From contig JBBROO010000022.1 of NCBI GenBank assembly GCA_038229295.1, positions 1-46,188 on the forward strand: a DNA stretch of 46,188 bases, written 5' to 3'. The notes below the pieces were generated by a model. That model did no database searches. It had not been told where the DNA came from and was given only the letters and a program-made list of their open reading frames with translations. Numbering within the stretch: the first letter of the stretch is position 1; every line of letters starts with the position of its first letter. Below are positions 43,049-46,188 of the stretch, piece after piece. Position numbers and translations under genes: made by a program. The stretch comes from JAJPGZ01 sp038229295 (GTDB lineage: Bacteria; Verrucomicrobiota; Verrucomicrobiia; Chthoniobacterales; UBA10450).

Positions 43049-44119
43049 TCACAAACAATCATCCAGGCACGCGAGCAAATGCGAAACGGTTTCTTCGGTT
43101 TCGTCGCCCATGTTCGAGAGACGAAAGGTTTTGCCTTTGAGTTTGCCGTAGCCGGGATCGATGACGAGGTGATGTTTCTCGCGCAGATCGCGCACGAGTT
43201 TCGCGACATCAATGCCACGATTATTTTTCACGCACGTGAGCGTTTTAGAGCGAAAGTTTTCTTGGGCAAAGAAATCGAAGCCGCGATCGCGGACCCAATC
43301 GTGCACAAGCGCGTTGGTTTTCGCATGTCGATCTAAGCGCGCATCCATTCCTTCCTCGAAAATTTCCTCGAGCTTCGATTGCAACGCGAAGATGTGACCG
43401 ATGCTTGGCGTGGTCGGCGTCATCCAACCCTCTTGTTGTTTTTTGAATTCGAGGAAATCGAAATAGTAGCCGCGGTCGTTTTGTTTTTCGGTGCGGGCGA
43501 ATGTTTTTTCCGAAACGGAGAACAGCGAAAAACCGGGCGGAAGCGCGAGAGCTTTCTGCCCCCCGGTGAGCATTACGTCGATGCCGAGCGCGTCCATGTC
43601 GATCTTGACGGCGCTAAACGAAGAGACTGTGTCGAGGATGAGCGCGACGTCGGGATACTTCGCGAGCGTGCGGCAAATCTCCGGGAGCGGATTCATCACG
43701 CCAGTTGAAGTCTCGTTGTGAATCAGCGCGACGGTGTCGAACTTTCCCGACGCGAGCGCAAGATCGACATCTTTCGCGTCGATGTGTTTTCCCCACTCAA
43801 CCTGCAGAGGCTCGGCGTTTTTTCCGCAACGCCGCGCGACATCGAGCCATTTGTCCGAGAACGCGCCGCACATGCAACAAAGCACGCCGCGATTCACCAG
43901 ATTGCGGATCGCTGCTTCCATTACGCCCCATGCCGATGAGGTGGAAAGAAAAACTGGCTGCTTCGTTCCGAACAACGTTTGCATTTTCGGATGAATCTCG
44001 CGGTAAAGATTTTTAAAATCTTCGCCGCGGTGGCCGATCATCGGACGCGAAAACGCGGCCAGCGTTTTCGCGGAGACTTCGACCGGGCCGGGAGTGAAGA
44101 GCTTGTCGTGCGGGATCAC
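43049..44119 (-). CDS. Class V aminotransferase (serine-pyruvate/alanine-glyoxylate type)
   Basis: 356 residues, PLP enzyme. FTPGPVEVS, MIGHRGEDFKNLY, STSSAWGVMEAAI, HNETSTGVMNP, LDTVSSFSAVKIDMD and the PLP lysine in MLTGGQKALALPPG are family marks. It may convert serine or glycine/glyoxylate. Phosphoserine aminotransferase is less likely. A 7-bp tandem repeat precedes its ATG. Confidence 0.88.
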   Translation of the reverse strand: MIPHDKLFTPGPVEVSAKTLAAFSRPMIGHRGEDFKNLYREIHPKMQTLFGTKQPVFLSTSSAWGVMEAAIRNLVNRGVLCCMCGAFSDKWLDVARRCGKNAEPLQVEWGKHIDAKDVDLALASGKFDTVALIHNETSTGVMNPLPEICRTLAKYPDVALILDTVSSFSAVKIDMDALGIDVMLTGGQKALALPPGFSLFSVSEKTFARTEKQNDRGYYFDFLEFKKQQEGWMTPTTPSIGHIFALQSKLEEIFEEGMDARLDRHAKTNALVHDWVRDRGFDFFAQENFRSKTLTCVKNNRGIDVAKLVRDLREKHHLVIDPGYGKLKGKTFRLSNMGDETEETVSHLLACLDDCL

Positions 44120-44123
44120 AGCA

Positions 44124-44155
44124 AACGTTCAACGTTCAACGTTCAACGTTCAACG
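44124..44155. repeat. 7-bp tandem repeat (AACGTTC)
   Basis: Four and a half copies of AACGTTC lie in the 55-bp gap just upstream of the aminotransferase start. Length variation could shift promoter spacing. Confidence 0.9.
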
Positions 44156-44174
44156 CTGAATGCAGATGTCGATC

Positions 44175-44687
44175 TTAGCTTTCCTTTTCGATAAAGCTGA
44201 TATCGCCGCTGCGTTCGACCCGCGCGACTTTGATGTGTGACAGGTCTTCGAGTTTCGCGCCCAGACGCAGATCTTCTTCGAGATCGTGTCGCGAGATGTG
44301 ATTCCGTCGCATCGTTCCGACAATAAGGTCGCCATTCTCGACGATGATCTCTTCGCGGCCTTTGATGAGAATGCCGAACCAATGCGAATGGTAGGCGATC
44401 GTCGCGAACAGCCGATGCACCAGCAGGATAACTAAACTTCCGCCGAGTGTCGCGAAAAACGCGGAGCTGCCGTTGATCGCGCGCGACAACACCGACGCGA
44501 GGATGACGATGAGGACGGCGTCGAACGCGGTTTTGCGCGCGAGCGATCTCTTATGTCCGAGCCGGATCATGATGAGCGTGGCGACGAAGACGATGATGCC
44601 GCGCAGCGAGATTTGAATGAAGGTCAGGTCTTTCGGCTCCGCGCCGAGTCCGAGAAGTGGTTCGACGAAATGGTAAAACGTATTCAT
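44175..44687 (-). CDS. DUF421 (YetF-like) membrane protein
   Basis: 170 residues from MNTFYHFVEPLL. Three helices (ISLRGIIVFVATLIMIRL, FDAVLIVILASVLSRAI, FFATLGGSLVILLVHRLF) are followed by a cytosolic YetF-type domain with GREEIIVENGDLIVGTMRRNHISRHDLEEDLR. The longer open frame to 44819 would start inside the divergent gene. The TAA stop is the start of an iterated word. Confidence 0.88.
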   Translation of the reverse strand: MNTFYHFVEPLLGLGAEPKDLTFIQISLRGIIVFVATLIMIRLGHKRSLARKTAFDAVLIVILASVLSRAINGSSAFFATLGGSLVILLVHRLFATIAYHSHWFGILIKGREEIIVENGDLIVGTMRRNHISRHDLEEDLRLGAKLEDLSHIKVARVERSGDISFIEKES

Positions 44688-44812
44688 ACCTAAAGAGTTT
44701 ATCGCTGGAAGAAACGCTGGCGAGTGTATGTCGATCTTGCGCGGCAAAGTTTCACATGGCATAAGACCGCTCGCGCAATTTGGACTTCGCGCGCTAAGAT
44801 CGACATCGAACC

Positions 44813-45568
44813 ATGCCAACCGCTCCGCCAGCTACTCACGACGCCAAAGTCGACGTGCAAGTTTTTTGGATCAAATACCATAAGGAAATCGCGGCATTTC
44901 TGGTCGTGCTCATTTTGGCGGCGATCGGCGTGGCCGGTTATCGGTTCTATTGCGAGCACCAGAATTCCCTCGCCGCCTCTTTGCTCGCGAATGCGAAGAA
45001 GGCGCCGGATTATCAGCAAGTCATCACGAAATATCCGAACACGCCCGCGGGCGCCTCGGCCTACTTGATGCTCGCGCAAGCGCAGCGCACGGAGAAAAAT
45101 TTCGCCGCCTCCAGCACGACGCTGCAGGATTTTATCGCGAAGCATCCGAAGCATGAGCTGGTCACGAGCGTGCGTGTGGCCATTGCCGCCAATTCGGAGT
45201 CGTTAGGGAAGACCGATGAAGCATTGTCGATCTACGAGCAAGTCGTCGCGGCCGATCCCAAGAGTTTCAATGCGCCGCTCGCGATTATCTCGCAGATCCA
45301 TTTGCTGAAGGCGAAGAACCAACCGGACGCGGCCCGGCGTCTGTGCGAGAAGATGTTGTTGGATTACGCCGAGAGTTTTTGGGCGAGCGAAGCGATGCGG
45401 GAGATGCGCAATTTGAAACCGAGCGCACCGCCGCCGGGTGGTGGACCCGGTGCAAGATCGACATCGGCAATGCCCGGAGTGCCGGCCGCTCCCTCATTGA
45501 TTGCGCGGCCCCCGATGAATCCGGCGCCAGCGCCGGCACCAACATCAGCTCCGCCGAAGCCGCAATAG
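44813..45568 (+). CDS. Membrane-anchored TPR protein (YfgM-like)
   Basis: 251 residues. One membrane helix (EIAAFLVVLILAAIGVAGYRF) is followed by TPR-like helices (YQQVITKYPNTPAGASAYLM, AASSTTLQDFIAKHPKHEL, ALSIYEQVVAADPKSFNAP) and a Pro/Ala-rich tail that includes GARSTSAMPG from an iterated word. YfgM-like proteins assist export or cell envelope work. Five bp separate it from convergent rpsI. Confidence 0.8.
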   Translation: MPTAPPATHDAKVDVQVFWIKYHKEIAAFLVVLILAAIGVAGYRFYCEHQNSLAASLLANAKKAPDYQQVITKYPNTPAGASAYLMLAQAQRTEKNFAASSTTLQDFIAKHPKHELVTSVRVAIAANSESLGKTDEALSIYEQVVAADPKSFNAPLAIISQIHLLKAKNQPDAARRLCEKMLLDYAESFWASEAMREMRNLKPSAPPPGGGPGARSTSAMPGVPAAPSLIARPPMNPAPAPAPTSAPPKPQ

Positions 45569-45573
45569 TTCTC

Positions 45574-45969
45574 TTAGCGTTTCGAGAATTGGAAACGCTT
45601 GCGCGCGCCCGGTTGTCCGGATTTTTTCCGCTCTTTCATTCGCGGATCGCGCCGGAGCAAGCCTTCTGCCTTCAAGGCGCTGCGAAGATCGCCGTCGACT
45701 TGGAGTAACGCGCGTGCGATCGCCAGACGCGCCGCGCCGGCCTGCCCAGTGGGTCCGCCGCCCGTGGCGTTGATCGACAAATCATAGGTGCTGACCGCTT
45801 TCGCCGTTTGCAACGGCTACAGCACGGTGTTCTGCAGCGGCGCGGTCGGAAAGTAATCTTCAAAATTGCGACCGTTGATCTCGATCTTGCCGCTGCCTGC
45901 GGTCATGCGAATACGCGCGACCGAAGTCTTGCGGCGTCCAGTGGCGATAAATTCCTGCGATTGGGCCAT
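45574..45969 (-). CDS. rpsI: 30S ribosomal protein S9, interrupted by an in-frame TAG
   Basis: 131 sense positions in one frame: MAQSQEFIATGRRKTSVARI, GSGKIEINGRNFEDYF, then LQNTVL, a TAG at 45817-45819, and PLQTAKAVSTYDL continuing to GQAGAARLAIARALL and the terminal RKRFQFSKR. Everything else matches S9 in length and sequence. At the TAG, bacterial S9 usually has a Glu (GAG is one base away). S9 is needed for translation, so a sequencing or assembly error is the likeliest cause. TAG is used as a stop elsewhere here (exonuclease gene), so recoding is unlikely. Confidence 0.88.
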
Positions 45970-45983
45970 ACGAAATTGATTTG

Positions 45984-46188
45984 TTAGGCGAACTTGACCG
46001 GTTTCGGCTGTTGCGCGCTGTGCGGATGCGCTTCGCCGCGATAAACCTTCAGCTTTGTGTAAACCGAGCGGCCAAGACGATTGTGCGGAATCATTCCACG
46101 CACCGCCCGCTCGACCAAGAGCTCGGGATGACGCTCGCGTCGGGCGCGGGCGTTCTCCGATTTATGTCCGCCCACGAATCCGGAAAAG
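45984..46188 (-). CDS. rplM: 50S ribosomal protein L13, C-terminal part
   Basis: The last 67 codons of L13, continuing off the right edge. SGFVGGHKSENARARRERHPELLVERAVRGMIPHNRLGRSVYTKLKVY is the family's core (listed here in parts: GGHKSEN, RHPELLVERAVRGMIPHNRL, KLKVYRGEAHPHSAQQPKP). It is first in the rplM-rpsI operon with a 14-bp gap. The GTG at 46175 is internal, not the start. Confidence 0.92.
   Translation of the reverse strand, partial: FSGFVGGHKSENARARRERHPELLVERAVRGMIPHNRLGRSVYTKLKVYRGEAHPHSAQQPKPVKFA

Larger units (their letters stand above)
508..45463. repeat. Iterated 10-mer AAGATCGACA, about 55 copies
   Basis: Exact copies by eye. Plus-strand form starts at 508, 588, 891, 1411, 4849, 8375, 9482, 9659, 9956, 19612, 20133, 22680, 23144, 25374, 31495, 31934, 34517, 35685, 36236, 36855, 36992, 37796, 38602, 38638, 40572, 40970, 43760, 44796, 45454. 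Complement form starts at 1284, 1713, 3354, 4517, 6204, 6522, 7438, 7678, 14496, 17719, 18872, 18888, 23564, 25734, 30289, 30897, 33483, 34903, 37502, 39267, 39484, 40803, 42013, 43597, 44167, 44729. Most are followed by T and many preceded by C. Near-copies occur at 2131, 7953, 25753 and 43326. Confidence 0.95.

Noticed and set aside
508..45463. Reading the iterated 10-mer as a CRISPR or tandem array
   Set aside because: Copies are scattered at irregular distances, in both orientations and inside genes. No spacer-repeat structure exists.
45574..45813. A short separate gene starting at the TTG after the TAG in rpsI
   Set aside because: The upstream 51 codons are also S9 and in the same frame, so it is one interrupted gene.

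Overview
The window looks like a GC-rich soil Verrucomicrobium, probably of the Chthoniobacterales/Spartobacteria (Candidatus Udaeobacter-like). This is inference from a PEP-CTERM protein, large secreted proteins ending in a shared type I dockerin-like tail, weak or absent Shine-Dalgarno sites, and a mosaic of short dispersed repeats. No 16S gene is present, so the placement is tentative.

Layout. 1-10 kb is housekeeping: a partial secreted peroxiredoxin, tRNA-Lys, a HAD hydrolase, a two-domain Lrp/AhbAB-like protein overlapping trpD, a reverse operon guaD-nadC-birA, a stand-alone 5'-3' exonuclease, a GYF-domain membrane protein and an aldehyde dehydrogenase. 10-30 kb is a secretion-oriented island: one PEP-CTERM protein, then four giant exported proteins (986-1391 aa) with Asp-box/BNR propeller repeats and near-identical dockerin-like C-termini. 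Interleaved with them are a lipoprotein, a VKOR-like quinone-linked oxidase, two DsbA-like CPPC thioredoxins and a CusRS-type two-component system. 30-46 kb returns to housekeeping: deoC, tRNA-Arg, tRNA-His, a coiled-coil/TPR protein, acnA, a peroxiredoxin, a membrane protein plus winged-helix regulator pair with a palindromic operator repeated in front of ispH, a ferritin-like protein, rnpB, a RelE-type toxin-antitoxin pair, a class V aminotransferase, a DUF421 protein, a TPR membrane protein and the rplM-rpsI operon.

The most unusual signal is not a gene. The 10-mer AAGATCGACA occurs about 55 times, counted by eye on both strands, roughly once per 840 bp. Chance predicts about 0.1. It lies in every reading frame, in spacers and across stop and start codons, in both orientations about equally, and is almost absent from the four giant secreted-protein genes. 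A second, weaker iterated word, GCCTAACG, occurs 16 times and also forms a loop of RNase P RNA. Together they resemble DNA-uptake or other genome-wide iterated oligonucleotides, and I know of no description in this lineage.

The secreted island may work as a unit: the giant proteins carry paired cysteines bounding a repeated module, and the VKOR/DsbA genes among them would supply disulfides in the envelope, perhaps under control of the adjacent two-component system. rpsI is interrupted by an in-frame TAG, which needs checking as a sequence error.
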